Assembly (NCBI RefSeq): GCF_014170375.1
Contig: NZ_LZZW01000032.1
Coordinates: 124,001-188,000 of the forward strand
Source: Variovorax sp. UMC13
GTDB lineage: Bacteria > Pseudomonadota > Gammaproteobacteria > Burkholderiales > Burkholderiaceae_C
DNA: 64,000 nucleotides
Direction of reading: 5' to 3'
Numbering within the stretch: position 1 is the stretch's first letter; the number at the start of each line of letters is the position of its first letter. The translations under genes were made by a program, and so were the position numbers. Shown here piece by piece: positions 50,603 through 58,949 of this stretch. Below the pieces are notes generated by a model. That model was not told the origin of the DNA, made no database searches, and worked only from the letters and a program-made list of their open reading frames with translations.

Positions 50603-51331
50603 GTGAACCTAGCCCATCCAACCAGCCCGCGGCGGCCGGCGTCGAAGGACGCGGCCGGCCTGTGGCGTCGCTGGGGCGGTGTCGTCATCGGTGCGGTGGT
50701 GCTGGCGCTGCTGGCGGCGCTGGTCTGGTACCTGCTGTCCGACACGGCCAGCCAGAAGCGCCAGGTGGCCGACGCGCCGATGCTGATGCTGCCGCCGCCC
50801 CCTCCGCCGCCGCCCGAGCCCGAGAAGCTGCCCGAGCCCGAACCCGAGAAGGTCAAGCCCGACGTGGTCGAGCCCGAGCCGACGCCGATCGACAACAAGG
50901 AGCCGCCCAAGGACGACGCGCCGCCCAGCCCCTCGCAGGACGTGGGCGACCCGGTGACCATCGACGGCGCGGCGCAGGCCGGCACCGACGCCTTCGGCAT
51001 CGCGGCCGGACGTGGCGGCGGCATGACCGGCGGCGGTGGCGGCGGCGGCCTGGGCAGCGGCTCCTACGGGCGCTATGTGGCCAATGCGCTGCAGCAGGCC
51101 CTGGCGCGCGACCCGCGCACCCGGCAGCTGAGCTTCGACGACATCCAGATCGACCTGTGGCTCGACGCGGCCGGCAAGACCACGCGCGTGCAGCTGGTGA
51201 AAAGCACCGGCAACCCGCAGTCCGACGAGGCCGTGCTCGCCATGGCCCGCGAGATGACCCGCATCGACGAGAGCCCGCCGGCTTCCGCGCGCTTCCCGAT
51301 GCGCGTGTCCATGAAGGGGCGCCGGCCTTGA
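50603..51331 (+). CDS. tonB: TonB-family energy transducer
   Basis: The 242-residue protein has an N-terminal membrane helix (about 24-46: WGGVVIGAVVLALLAALVWY). A Pro/Glu/Lys-rich spacer starts PPPPPPPEPEKLPEPEPEKV, a Gly-rich stretch follows, and the C-terminal TonB domain contains IQIDLWLDAAGKTTRVQLVK. I chose the GTG at 50603 because GAGGA is seven bases before it; a GTG at 50597 is in frame but too close. It would pass proton-motive energy to an outer-membrane partner. No TonB-dependent receptor is present in the window, so the partner is unknown. Confidence 0.9.
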   Translation: MNLAHPTSPRRPASKDAAGLWRRWGGVVIGAVVLALLAALVWYLLSDTASQKRQVADAPMLMLPPPPPPPPEPEKLPEPEPEKVKPDVVEPEPTPIDNKEPPKDDAPPSPSQDVGDPVTIDGAAQAGTDAFGIAAGRGGGMTGGGGGGGLGSGSYGRYVANALQQALARDPRTRQLSFDDIQIDLWLDAAGKTTRVQLVKSTGNPQSDEAVLAMAREMTRIDESPPASARFPMRVSMKGRRP

Positions 51332-51381
51332 CCGAGGCGCGCGGCATCCCGTCCATTCCATCCAATTTCCTGAGCAATCCG

Positions 51382-53142
51382 ATGAACCAATCCAAGACTC
51401 TCCGACGCAGCGCGCAGTCGCTGGCGGCGGCCTCCGCCCTCGCGCTGCTGGGCGCGATGGGCTCCGCAGCCCATGCGCAGACCGCCGCCGCACCGGCGGG
51501 CGACAGCGCCATGGTGCGCCTGGTCCGCGGCCTGATGCAAAGCGGCACGCTGAGCAAGGACGTGGGCGAGGCGCTGCTGGCGCAGGCCCAGACCGAAGCC
51601 ATGGCCGCGCAGCAGTTGCAGCGCCAGGCCGCGGCCGCCGCACCGGCCGCCACCGCCGGCGGCGGCCTGCGCGTCGAACCGGGCGACGTGCGCGTGCCCT
51701 ACATCTCGCAGACCGTGCGCGACCAGATCCGCGACGAGGTCAAGGGCCAGGTCATGGCGCAGGCCAAGTCCGAAGGCTGGGCCGCGCCCAACGAGACGCC
51801 GGAGTGGAGCAAGCGCATCCGCGTCGAAGGCGACGTGCGCGTGCGCAACGAATCGCGCAGCTACTCGGGCGGCAACTCCAACATCGAGATCAACTGGCCG
51901 GCCTTCAACGAAGGCAACGGCTTCGACGTCAACAACAACACCAACCTCGCGCTGCCCTCGCTGCTCAACACGCGCCAGGACCGCCGCAACCAGTTCCGCG
52001 CCCGCGCCCGCCTGGGCATCTTCGCGGACATCAGCGACCAGACCAAGGCCGGCATCCGCCTGGCTTCGGGCAGCGACGGCAGCCCGGTGTCGACCACCCA
52101 GACGCTGGGCGGCGGCCTGTCCAAGAAGAACGTCTGGCTCGACCAGATGTGGCTGTCGTACCAGCCGACCGAATGGCTCACCTTCACCGGCGGGCGCTTC
52201 GGCAACCCCTTCGTCTCGACCGAAACGCTGTTCTCCAGCGACCTGAACTTCGACGGCATCGCCGCGCAGTTCGACAAGACGCTGGCCAACAAGGACATCT
52301 CGGTCTTCGGCACGCTGGGCCTGATCCCGCTCGAGTACTCGTCGGACAGCTTCCCCAGCCGCCAGCAGGACAAGATGGCCAGCGAGAACAAGTGGCTGCT
52401 GGGCGCACAGGCCGGCGCGCGCTGGAAGCTCGACAGCGTCAACAGCCTGCGCGGCGCGATCGCCTACTACGACTTCAAGAACACCGAAGGCAAGGTCTCG
52501 ACGCCGTGCGCGCTGTATGCGGGCGCCGACAGCTGCAGCACCGACTGGGCACGTCCGGCCTTCATGCAGAAGGGCAACACGCTGATGCTGCTGCGCGACA
52601 TCGCGCTCAACCCGCTGGACCCGGGCAACACGCCGCAGCCGCAGTACGTGGGCCTGGCCTCGAAGTTCCAGCTGGTCGACCTGAACTTCCGCTGGGACAC
52701 GCGCGTCGCGGGCAACGCGCTGCGCCTGGACGCCAACTTCATCCGCAACATGGCCTACGACAAGTCGGAGATGTTCGCGCGCGCACGCGGCGGCATCATC
52801 AACAACTTCGGCGGCTCGGGCGCCACCACCGAGGCGGACTTCCAGAGCGGCGGCAACGCCTACAGCCTGCAGGCCACCTACGGCAAGCCCACGCCCGCGG
52901 CCCGCGGCGACTGGAACGTGCTGGCCGGCTACAAGCGCATCGAACCCGACGCGCTGCCCGACGGCTTCAACGACTCGACCTTCCACCAGGGCGGCACCAA
53001 CGCCAAGGGCTACTTCCTCGGCGCTTCGTACGCGATCGACAAGAACGCCTGGTTCACCGGCCGCTGGTCGGCGACCAAGCAGGTCTTCGGCGCGCCGCTG
53101 GCGATCGACACGCTGCAGCTCGAATTCAATGCACGGTTCTAA
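51382..53142 (+). CDS. Putative outer-membrane porin (Porin_5-like)
   Basis: This 586-residue protein has a signal peptide (1 to about 31, cleavage near AHAQ) and a helical periplasmic start (about 40-110: MVRLVRGLMQSGTLSKDVGE). A long barrel follows, beginning near KRIRVEGDVRVRNESRSYSG and ending in LQLEFNARF with a C-terminal phenylalanine. The organisation matches putative porins of the Porin_5 type. It follows tonB with a 50-base gap, and so may be the outer-membrane target of this Ton system or a stabiliser of the exoprotein machinery. Substrate unknown. Confidence 0.82.
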   Translation: MNQSKTLRRSAQSLAAASALALLGAMGSAAHAQTAAAPAGDSAMVRLVRGLMQSGTLSKDVGEALLAQAQTEAMAAQQLQRQAAAAAPAATAGGGLRVEPGDVRVPYISQTVRDQIRDEVKGQVMAQAKSEGWAAPNETPEWSKRIRVEGDVRVRNESRSYSGGNSNIEINWPAFNEGNGFDVNNNTNLALPSLLNTRQDRRNQFRARARLGIFADISDQTKAGIRLASGSDGSPVSTTQTLGGGLSKKNVWLDQMWLSYQPTEWLTFTGGRFGNPFVSTETLFSSDLNFDGIAAQFDKTLANKDISVFGTLGLIPLEYSSDSFPSRQQDKMASENKWLLGAQAGARWKLDSVNSLRGAIAYYDFKNTEGKVSTPCALYAGADSCSTDWARPAFMQKGNTLMLLRDIALNPLDPGNTPQPQYVGLASKFQLVDLNFRWDTRVAGNALRLDANFIRNMAYDKSEMFARARGGIINNFGGSGATTEADFQSGGNAYSLQATYGKPTPAARGDWNVLAGYKRIEPDALPDGFNDSTFHQGGTNAKGYFLGASYAIDKNAWFTGRWSATKQVFGAPLAIDTLQLEFNARF

Positions 53143-53152
53143 GGAGCGGCGT

Positions 53153-53866
53153 GTGAACACCCCATCGAATCGATCGCTCGCACGCTGGCGGCCGCTGGCC
53201 TGCAGCCTGGCCGCCGCGCTGGCCTGCGGTGCCGCACTGGCCCAGACGACGCCCGCGCAGGGCATGGAAGAGCGGCTGCGCGCGCAGCTGCGCATCACCA
53301 CCTCGCAACTGCAGCAGGCGCAGAACGAGCTGGCGCAGCTCAAGTCCGGTGCCGCCCCCGCGGCGCCGGTGGCCGCGGCACCGGCGGGCGAAGTCGCCGA
53401 ACTGAAGAAGGCCCTGGCCCGCGCCGAGGCGCAGCTCGGCGCCGAACGCCAGGGCCGCGCGCAGGCCACCGAAGGCAGCCAGCAGGTCAAGGCCCAGGCC
53501 CAGGCCGCGACCGAGCGCGCCACCGCGCAGGTCGCGCAGTTCCGCAATGCCTACGACGAGCTGCTGAAGATGGCGCGCGCCTCGGAGGCCGAGCGCCAGC
53601 GCCTGGCCGCCGAGACGCACCTGCAGCGCACCGCGGTCACGCAGTGCGAGGCCAAGAACACGCAGCTCTACGCCGTGGGCCAGGAGATCCTGCGCGCCTA
53701 CGAGACCGTGGACCTGGGCAGCGTGCTCGCGTCGCGCCAGCCCTTCGCCGCGCAGAGCCGGGTGAAGTACGAGCAGATCGCGCAGCAGTACGGCGACAAG
53801 CTCTACGAAGGCCGCTTCGACGCGCGCAGCGTGAGCGCACCGGCCGCGCCCGCCGCGGCGCAGTGA
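53153..53866 (+). CDS. Periplasmic coiled-coil protein of unknown function
   Basis: The GTG start at 53153 is preceded by AAGGAG with six-base spacing. The 237-residue product has a signal peptide (cleavage near ALAQTTPAQ) and long heptad-rich helices (LRAQLRITTSQLQQAQNELA, EVAELKKALARAEAQLGAER). A conserved-looking C-terminal segment follows (CEAKNTQLYAVGQEILRAYE). I do not recognise a named family. Its place after the porin suggests a periplasmic scaffold between the inner-membrane Ton complex and outer-membrane proteins. One cysteine remains in the mature protein. Confidence 0.75.
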   Translation: MNTPSNRSLARWRPLACSLAAALACGAALAQTTPAQGMEERLRAQLRITTSQLQQAQNELAQLKSGAAPAAPVAAAPAGEVAELKKALARAEAQLGAERQGRAQATEGSQQVKAQAQAATERATAQVAQFRNAYDELLKMARASEAERQRLAAETHLQRTAVTQCEAKNTQLYAVGQEILRAYETVDLGSVLASRQPFAAQSRVKYEQIAQQYGDKLYEGRFDARSVSAPAAPAAAQ

Positions 53867-54057
53867 AGCGACGCACCATGGTCCGCCGCCTGATCGACGT
53901 GCCGGCACCGACCCTGCTGCTGCTGGGCCGCGAATGCTTCGTCATGCTGCTGGGAAGCCGCGACGAACACCGCGGCCTGCAGCAGGAAGGCGCGGCCATG
54001 CCGGTGGCGAGCGACGCGCGGCGGTCCCTGGTGTGGGTTGACAACGCAGTGAAAGAG

Positions 54058-55008
54058 ATGAACCGAATGAAGAAGCAATTTGCAGTCCGCATGCCCTCGC
54101 TGCGTGCCGCGGCCGGCGTGCTGTTGGCCTCGTGCCTCGGCGCGGCGACGGCGCAGACCCCGCCCCAGGCCTCGCCCGCGAACCCCGTGGTGGCCAGCCT
54201 GGGCGCGGTGACGGTCGGCCGGGCCGACGTCGAGCGCCTGCTCCAGGGCCTGCCCGAAGCCGAGCGCGCCGCGCTCAAGGACAACCGCGGCGCGCTCGAC
54301 AACTGGCTGCGCCAGCGGCTCGCCAGCGAAGCGCTGCTGCGCGAGGCCCGCGCCAAGGGCTGGGCCGAGCGGTCCGAGGTCAAGGCGCGCATCGATGCCG
54401 CGGTCGACGAGATCACGCAGCGCATCGTGGCCACCAGCTACCTCGAATCGCTGGCCCAGCTGCCCGCAGGCTTCCCCTCGGACGCCGAGGTGAACACCGC
54501 CTACGAACAGGGCAAGGCAGGCTTCGCGCTGCCCGCGGTCTACCGCGTGGCGCAGATCTACCTGGCGGCCCCGGCCGGCGATGCGGCCGCGCAGGCCAAG
54601 GTGCGCGAAGAGGCCCGCAAGCTCGCCACGCAGGCGCGCAGCGGCGATTTCGCGAGCCTGGCGCGCAGCCGCTCCGACGACAAGCGCAGCGCCGAGCGCG
54701 GCGGCGAGGTCGGCGCCTTGCCGCTGGCCCAACTGCTGCCCGAGGTGCGCACGGTGGTCGGCAAGCTCAAGGTGGGCGAGGTCAGCGAGGCCGTGGCCTC
54801 CGACGCCGGCTTCCACATCGTCAAGCTGCTCGAGACCCAGCCGGCGCGCGTCGCCACGCTGCAGGAAATGAAGCCGCAGCTGCAGGCCGCGCTGCGCCAG
54901 CAACGCCAGCAGCAGCTGGTGCAGGCGCACATGGCGGGCCTCGCGCCGGCCGGCAGCGTGACCATCGACGCAGCGGCCCTCGACGCGGCGCTGCGCCAGA
55001 CCCCTTGA
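54058..55008 (+). CDS. PpiC-type periplasmic peptidyl-prolyl isomerase/chaperone
   Basis: The 316-residue protein has a signal peptide (cleavage near ATAQTPPQ), a SurA/PrsA-like helical N region (VTVGRADVERLLQGLPEAER) and a parvulin domain (about 160-265). The latter has YRVAQIYLAAPAGDAAAQAK, GEVGALPLAQLLPEVRTVVG and VSEAVASDAGFHIVKLLETQ. Such enzymes assist folding of secreted or outer-membrane proteins, here probably the giant exoproteins or TpsB. From memory, a PpiC-type gene is also in the Pseudomonas PUMA3 cluster. The frame is open for 138 codons upstream, but the first signal-like start is MNRMKKQFAV. The 191-base gap before it shows no clear gene. Confidence 0.88.
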   Translation: MNRMKKQFAVRMPSLRAAAGVLLASCLGAATAQTPPQASPANPVVASLGAVTVGRADVERLLQGLPEAERAALKDNRGALDNWLRQRLASEALLREARAKGWAERSEVKARIDAAVDEITQRIVATSYLESLAQLPAGFPSDAEVNTAYEQGKAGFALPAVYRVAQIYLAAPAGDAAAQAKVREEARKLATQARSGDFASLARSRSDDKRSAERGGEVGALPLAQLLPEVRTVVGKLKVGEVSEAVASDAGFHIVKLLETQPARVATLQEMKPQLQAALRQQRQQQLVQAHMAGLAPAGSVTIDAAALDAALRQTP

Positions 55009-55048
55009 TTCCACACCCTCTTCCTCACCTCTTCCGGAGACCCTTTCC

Positions 55049-55558
55049 ATGACCGAAAAATCGACCCCCACCACCGCCGCGCCCGCGCTGCTGCAGAGCC
55101 TCAATGCCGCCGTCGTGACCGACGCCATCCAGGCCGCAGGCTGTGCCGTCACCGCCGTCGAACAGGACGGCGTGGTGCGCCTGCACAGCGCCAGCCACGG
55201 CATCGGCTTCCAGGTGCTGTGGGGCAACCCCATCGCCGCCGGCGAGTACGCCGACCTCACGCTGAGCTGCCCGCTGCGCGTGCAGGGCGGCACGCTGCCC
55301 GAGGGCGTGCTCTCGTCGTGGCACCGCAGCAAGCGCTTCGCGCGCGTGGCGCAGCACGGCGACTTCGTGGTGCTGGAGATGGACGTGGTGGCCGCCGGCG
55401 GCGTGGCCCCGGCCCACCTGGCGCTGTCGCTCAACCTGTGGACGCAGATGATGGGCCAGTTCTTCCTGCACCTGCGCAACTACAAGGCGGCTTCGGAAGC
55501 CGAAGGCGCGGCCCAGGCCGATGCGCCGGCCGCCGTGGAAGCCGCCGTCGAGGCGTGA
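55049..55558 (+). CDS. YbjN-domain protein
   Basis: This 169-residue protein shows the YbjN-type pattern: GIGFQVLWGNPIAAGEYADL, then SSWHRSKRFARVAQHGDFVV, LEMDVVAAGG and LSLNLWTQMMGQFF. This fold resembles type III secretion chaperones, and the family is described as sensory or regulatory. There is no signal peptide, so it is cytoplasmic. A good GGAG lies before the ATG. In this operon it may be a chaperone or regulator for the secretion system. The family call rests on motif memory. Confidence 0.75.
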   Translation: MTEKSTPTTAAPALLQSLNAAVVTDAIQAAGCAVTAVEQDGVVRLHSASHGIGFQVLWGNPIAAGEYADLTLSCPLRVQGGTLPEGVLSSWHRSKRFARVAQHGDFVVLEMDVVAAGGVAPAHLALSLNLWTQMMGQFFLHLRNYKAASEAEGAAQADAPAAVEAAVEA

Positions 55559-55563
55559 GCCCC

Positions 55564-55812
55564 ATGCGCCTCGCTGCCGGCGTGGCCGGGCCCCTGGCCG
55601 ACGCGCCCTCGCTGCACGACACCAGCGGACCCGACTCGCCCGCCAAACGGGCGCTGCGGGCCGCCACGCAGCAGGCCCAGCGCGCCCAGCGCGCCGAGGC
55701 CGCGCGGCTGCGCCAGCGCGCGGCGCTGCTCGAACTCATGGTCCAGACCATGGCCGAACTGCACATCTCGATGGCCGAACTCAACGAGGCGCGGCGCCAC
55801 TGGCGGGGGTAG
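55564..55812 (+). CDS. Small helical protein of unknown function
   Basis: An 82-residue product, starting five bases after the YbjN-like gene, is largely one predicted helix (LRAATQQAQRAQRAEAARLR, LLELMVQTMAELHISMAELN). It has no signal peptide and may form a coiled coil or bind the YbjN-like protein. It is the last gene of the tpsB operon. It is short and unrecognised, but the close spacing and codon usage support it. Confidence 0.6.
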   Translation: MRLAAGVAGPLADAPSLHDTSGPDSPAKRALRAATQQAQRAQRAEAARLRQRAALLELMVQTMAELHISMAELNEARRHWRG

Positions 55813-55816
55813 GGGC

Positions 55817-56413
55817 CTATAGCGCGACGGTGCGTCGGCTCGTGCGCTGCGCCCGCTGCTCGACCAGCTGCTGGATCAGCGGTCCGAGCTCCTCCGCGAG
55901 CGGCACATGGTCGGGGCTGTCGTTGAGCAGCCCCGAGGTGGGCATGCCGGGTTCCTGTGCATCGCTGGGGCTCTGGACGATGCTGAGGCCGCCGGCGCCC
56001 TTGATGGCGATCAGGCCGTCGGTGCCGTCGTTGCCGCTGCCGCTCAGCAGCACGCCGATGACCTCCCGGCCGAAGACCCGGGCCGCGCTCTTGAACAGGC
56101 GGTCGGCCGCCGGGCGTTGGAGCCGGACCTTCGGCCCGTCGTCCAGTTCCAGCTGGCCGGCCGCGTCGAACACCAGGTGGTGGTCCGGCGGCGCCAGGTA
56201 GAGATGGCCGCGTCGCAGGGTCTCGCCGGCGTCGGCATAGGAGACATCCAGCGGCGTCGCCTTCATCAAGGCCGCGGCCAGGGATTTGGGATGGCGTTCG
56301 TCGGGGTGCAGCACCACGACGACCGCGGCAGGGAAATTGCTGGGCAGGGCAGCAACCAGGCGCTTCAGCACATCGAGTGCACCTGTGGCTCCACCGATGA
56401 CGATCACGTCCAT
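55817..56413 (-). CDS. Stand-alone CheB-like methylesterase domain lacking the catalytic serine
   Basis: The 198-residue protein matches the CheB effector domain from end to end (VVVVLHPDERHPKSLAAALM, RRGHLYLAPPDHHLVFDAAG, FGREVIGVLLSGSGNDGTDG, GGLSIVQSPSDAQEPGMP). There is no response-regulator domain. In CheB the nucleophile is the serine of GASTGG. Here the corresponding segment is VIGGATGALD, so alanine 9 replaces it. The histidine (H36) and aspartate (D129) remain. It is thus probably not an active methylesterase and may be a binding or signalling protein. It converges with the tpsB operon, ending four bases after it. Confidence 0.82.
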   Translation of the reverse strand: MDVIVIGGATGALDVLKRLVAALPSNFPAAVVVVLHPDERHPKSLAAALMKATPLDVSYADAGETLRRGHLYLAPPDHHLVFDAAGQLELDDGPKVRLQRPAADRLFKSAARVFGREVIGVLLSGSGNDGTDGLIAIKGAGGLSIVQSPSDAQEPGMPTSGLLNDSPDHVPLAEELGPLIQQLVEQRAQRTSRRTVAL

Positions 56414-56676
56414 GGCAGCTCCTGTGACCAGGACCGCCGGCCTGCCGGGAGGGCAGGCGCATGACGCGAAATGCGTCTCGGCCTGGAATGTGAAGGCGAA
56501 GTTACATCGATGCACGCCCATCCCTTGTAGGGCGATGCCTACCTTCGCTGCCCCGGTGTGCGCGACTTTCGGGGCCTTCGTCACGCGCCGGTCAAATTGC
56601 GCGGGCAGCATGCGCTGCGACACGAGCCGTGCCTTTTCGCGGCGTTCCTCCCGCACCGCATGACCTCCCCCCGCCC

Positions 56677-57360
56677 ATGGCAACCCCGGCTCCGCTCGCC
56701 TGCGCGCTCGCATTGGCGATCGGCATGAGCCTGGCGCTGGCCGGGCCGGCCGCCGCGCCGCGGCCGGAATCCACGCAGGCGCGTGGGGCGGACCTGGCCT
56801 TCGACCTGCCGGCCCAGCCGCTGGCGGAGGCGCTCGAAGCCTTCGGCGCGATGACGGGCTGGTCGGGCTTCTACCAGGCCGACAAGGTGGCGGGCCGGCG
56901 TGCACCGGCCCTGGCCGGCCGCTACCCGCCCGAGGCCGCGCTGCGCCTGCTGCTCGAGGGCTCGGGCCTGGCGGTGCACTTCACCGCGCCCGGGGCCTTC
57001 GTGCTCGAGCCGGGCGGCGAGGCGGCCCGGGCCCCGAGCGTCGCGGCGGCCGTCCCGCGCGATCCGGTCTACGACGGCCTGCTGCAGTCCCGCGTGCGCG
57101 AGATCTTCTGCCGCGACGCGCGCACCATGCCCGACGGCTGGCGCGTGGCGCTGAGCTTCCAGGTCGACGGCGAGGGCCGCATCGCGCGCCCGATGCTGCT
57201 CGACAGCACCGGCGATGCCACGCGCGACGGCGCCATCCTGCAGGCCCTGCGCGAGGTGCGCGTGGGCCGTGCGCCGCCGGCGGGCCAATCGGCCGAGCCC
57301 TTCGTCATGCTGATCGTGCCGCGCGCCCTGGCGGCCGCGCGCGACTGCGAGGCCCTATGA
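56677..57360 (+). CDS. Exported STN-domain protein with TonB-C-like domain (VreA-like), cassette 3
   Basis: The 227-residue third paralogue has a signal peptide (1 to about 27) and an STN domain (LAFDLPAQPLAEALEAFGAM, GRYPPEAALRLLLEGSGLAV, GAFVLEP). The TonB-C-like domain has GWRVALSFQVDGEGRIARPM and ILQALREVRVGRAPP. The cysteine pair is C145 and C224. I chose MATPAPLACA over an upstream in-frame ATG at 56629 because it gives a clean signal peptide. The 263-base gap upstream lacks a clear GTGAC-N8-GTC element. The stop overlaps the sigma start. Confidence 0.84.
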   Translation: MATPAPLACALALAIGMSLALAGPAAAPRPESTQARGADLAFDLPAQPLAEALEAFGAMTGWSGFYQADKVAGRRAPALAGRYPPEAALRLLLEGSGLAVHFTAPGAFVLEPGGEAARAPSVAAAVPRDPVYDGLLQSRVREIFCRDARTMPDGWRVALSFQVDGEGRIARPMLLDSTGDATRDGAILQALREVRVGRAPPAGQSAEPFVMLIVPRALAAARDCEAL

Positions 57361-57866
57361 GCGAGAAGACCGGGCTGGGCGCGCTGCGCGACTTCATGCT
57401 GGGCCGCTACGAGGAGCTCAAGCGCCGGCTGACGCTGCAGCTGGGCAGCGCCGCCCTGGCCGGCGACGCGCTGCAGGACACCTGGCTGCGCCTCGAGGGC
57501 GGCGCCGAATCGGCCGCGCCCGTGCAGCACCCGCTGAGCTACCTGATGCGCATGGCCACCAACGCCGCGCTCGACCGGCTGCGCGCCGAGGGCCGCTTCC
57601 TGGGCGGGACCGAGGTGGAGCAGATCTTCGACAGCCTGAGCGACCCCGCGCCCGGCCCCGCGCAGACCGCCGAGGCGCGCTCCGAGGCGCAGCGCCTGGC
57701 GGCCGTGCTCGACGAGATGCCGCCGCGGCGCCGCCGCATCCTGATCCTTATCCGGGTCGACGAGATGCCGCGCCAGGAAGTGGCGCGGCGCCTGGGCGTG
57801 TCGGTGAGCCTGGTCGACCGCGAACTGCGCCGCGCCCACGAGCATGTGACGGAGCGCATGCAATGA
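57357..57866 (+). CDS. ECF sigma factor (FecI/VreI type), cassette 3
   Basis: The 169-residue protein shows region 2 (LRDFMLGRYEELKRRLTLQL, LQDTWLRLEG, YLMRMATNAALDRLRAEGR) and region 4 (RRRILILIRVDEMPRQEVAR, RLGVSVSLVDRELRRAHEHV). The start overlaps the STN stop (ATGA). No exoprotein follows this cassette, so it may regulate genes elsewhere or share targets with the other two sigma factors. Confidence 0.92.
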   Translation: MSEKTGLGALRDFMLGRYEELKRRLTLQLGSAALAGDALQDTWLRLEGGAESAAPVQHPLSYLMRMATNAALDRLRAEGRFLGGTEVEQIFDSLSDPAPGPAQTAEARSEAQRLAAVLDEMPPRRRRILILIRVDEMPRQEVARRLGVSVSLVDRELRRAHEHVTERMQ

Positions 57867-57953
57867 GCCTGGGCCGAGGGTGTGCAGTTTTGGCGCGCGA
57901 GAACCGTCTTGTGTTCGTGCGCCCCGTGTTCTCCGTTTCACCCGTTGCCAGCC

Positions 57954-58949
57954 ATGCCCGCGGAGCCGTCGATGCGCGCGCCTGAACTTGAGGCGCAAGC
58001 CCAGGCCTGGGTGCGCAAGCTGGCTTCGGGCGCGGCCCGGCCGCGCGACGCGCGCGCGCTGAAGCGCTGGTGCGAGACCAGCGAGGCGCACGCCCAGGCC
58101 TTCCGCACCGCCCACGGCCAGTGGCGCGCGCTGCGCCCCGCGGCGGTGCTGGCCGGCCAGCACGACCCCGAGCTGGCCCGCCTGCGCGCGGCCGATGCAT
58201 TCCCCATGCCCACGCCCGTGCTGTCGCGCCGCCGCATGCTGGGCGGCGCCATGGCGATGGCCGTCACCGGCCTCGGCGTGGCGCTGGTCAAGCCGCCGCT
58301 CGACCTCTGGCCTTCGGTGGAGGCGTTGCGCGCCGACATCCGCACCGGCGTGGGCGAGCAGCGGCGCCTCGCGCTGGGCCCGTCGGTCACGGTCGACCTC
58401 AACACCCGCAGCAGCCTCGCGCTGCGCGCCGCCGACGGACCGTCCGCGGGCATCGAGCTGATCGACGGCGAGGTGTCGGTCGATGCGGCGCGTGCCGCCC
58501 ATCCCTTCACCGTGACCGCCGCCCAGGGCCAGGCCTGGACCACCGACGGACGCTTCGAGGTCCGCTGGCGCACCGACGGCATCTGCGTGACCTGCCTCGA
58601 AGGCCGCGTGCAGGTGGCCGCCGGCGGGCGCGAGGCCACGCTCGGGCCCTCGCAGCAGCTCAGCTACGACAGCCATGCGCTGGGCACGCCACGGCAGATC
58701 GATGCGGCATCGCTGTCGCCCTGGCGCGAGGGCGTGCTGAGCTTCCGCCACACCGCGCTGACCGAGGTGGTGGCCGAGATCAACCGCTACCGCCCGGGCC
58801 GCGTGCTGCTGCTGGCGCGCGCGCTTGGCGACCAGCCGGTCAGCGGGCGCTTCGTGATCGCCGACCTGGACCGGGCGCTGGTGCAGATCCAGCGGCTGTT
58901 CCGGTTGGAGCGCACGGCGCTGCCCGGCGGGATCGTGCTGCTGGGCTAG
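57954..58949 (+). CDS. FecR-type anti-sigma factor, cassette 3
   Basis: The 331-residue protein has the sigma-binding start (AQAWVRKLASGAARPRDARA, LKRWCETSEAHAQAFRTAHG), a membrane segment after SRRRMLGGAMAMAVTGLGVA (RRR 92-94) and the shared KPPLDLWPS stretch. The periplasmic FecR domain has RTGVGEQRRLALGPSVTVDL and LIDGEVSVDAARA. A C-terminal STN-like part (FRHTALTEVVAEINRYRPGR) completes it. It follows the sigma gene after 87 bases, as in cassette 2. The last four bases overlap the convergent chromate-transporter gene. The start could also be six codons later. Confidence 0.9.
   Translation: MPAEPSMRAPELEAQAQAWVRKLASGAARPRDARALKRWCETSEAHAQAFRTAHGQWRALRPAAVLAGQHDPELARLRAADAFPMPTPVLSRRRMLGGAMAMAVTGLGVALVKPPLDLWPSVEALRADIRTGVGEQRRLALGPSVTVDLNTRSSLALRAADGPSAGIELIDGEVSVDAARAAHPFTVTAAQGQAWTTDGRFEVRWRTDGICVTCLEGRVQVAAGGREATLGPSQQLSYDSHALGTPRQIDAASLSPWREGVLSFRHTALTEVVAEINRYRPGRVLLLARALGDQPVSGRFVIADLDRALVQIQRLFRLERTALPGGIVLLG

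Noticed and set aside
53644..54057. Upstream in-frame extension of the PpiC gene
   Set aside because: It overlaps the coiled-coil gene and has no signal-like or conserved sequence; a proper signal peptide starts at 54058.
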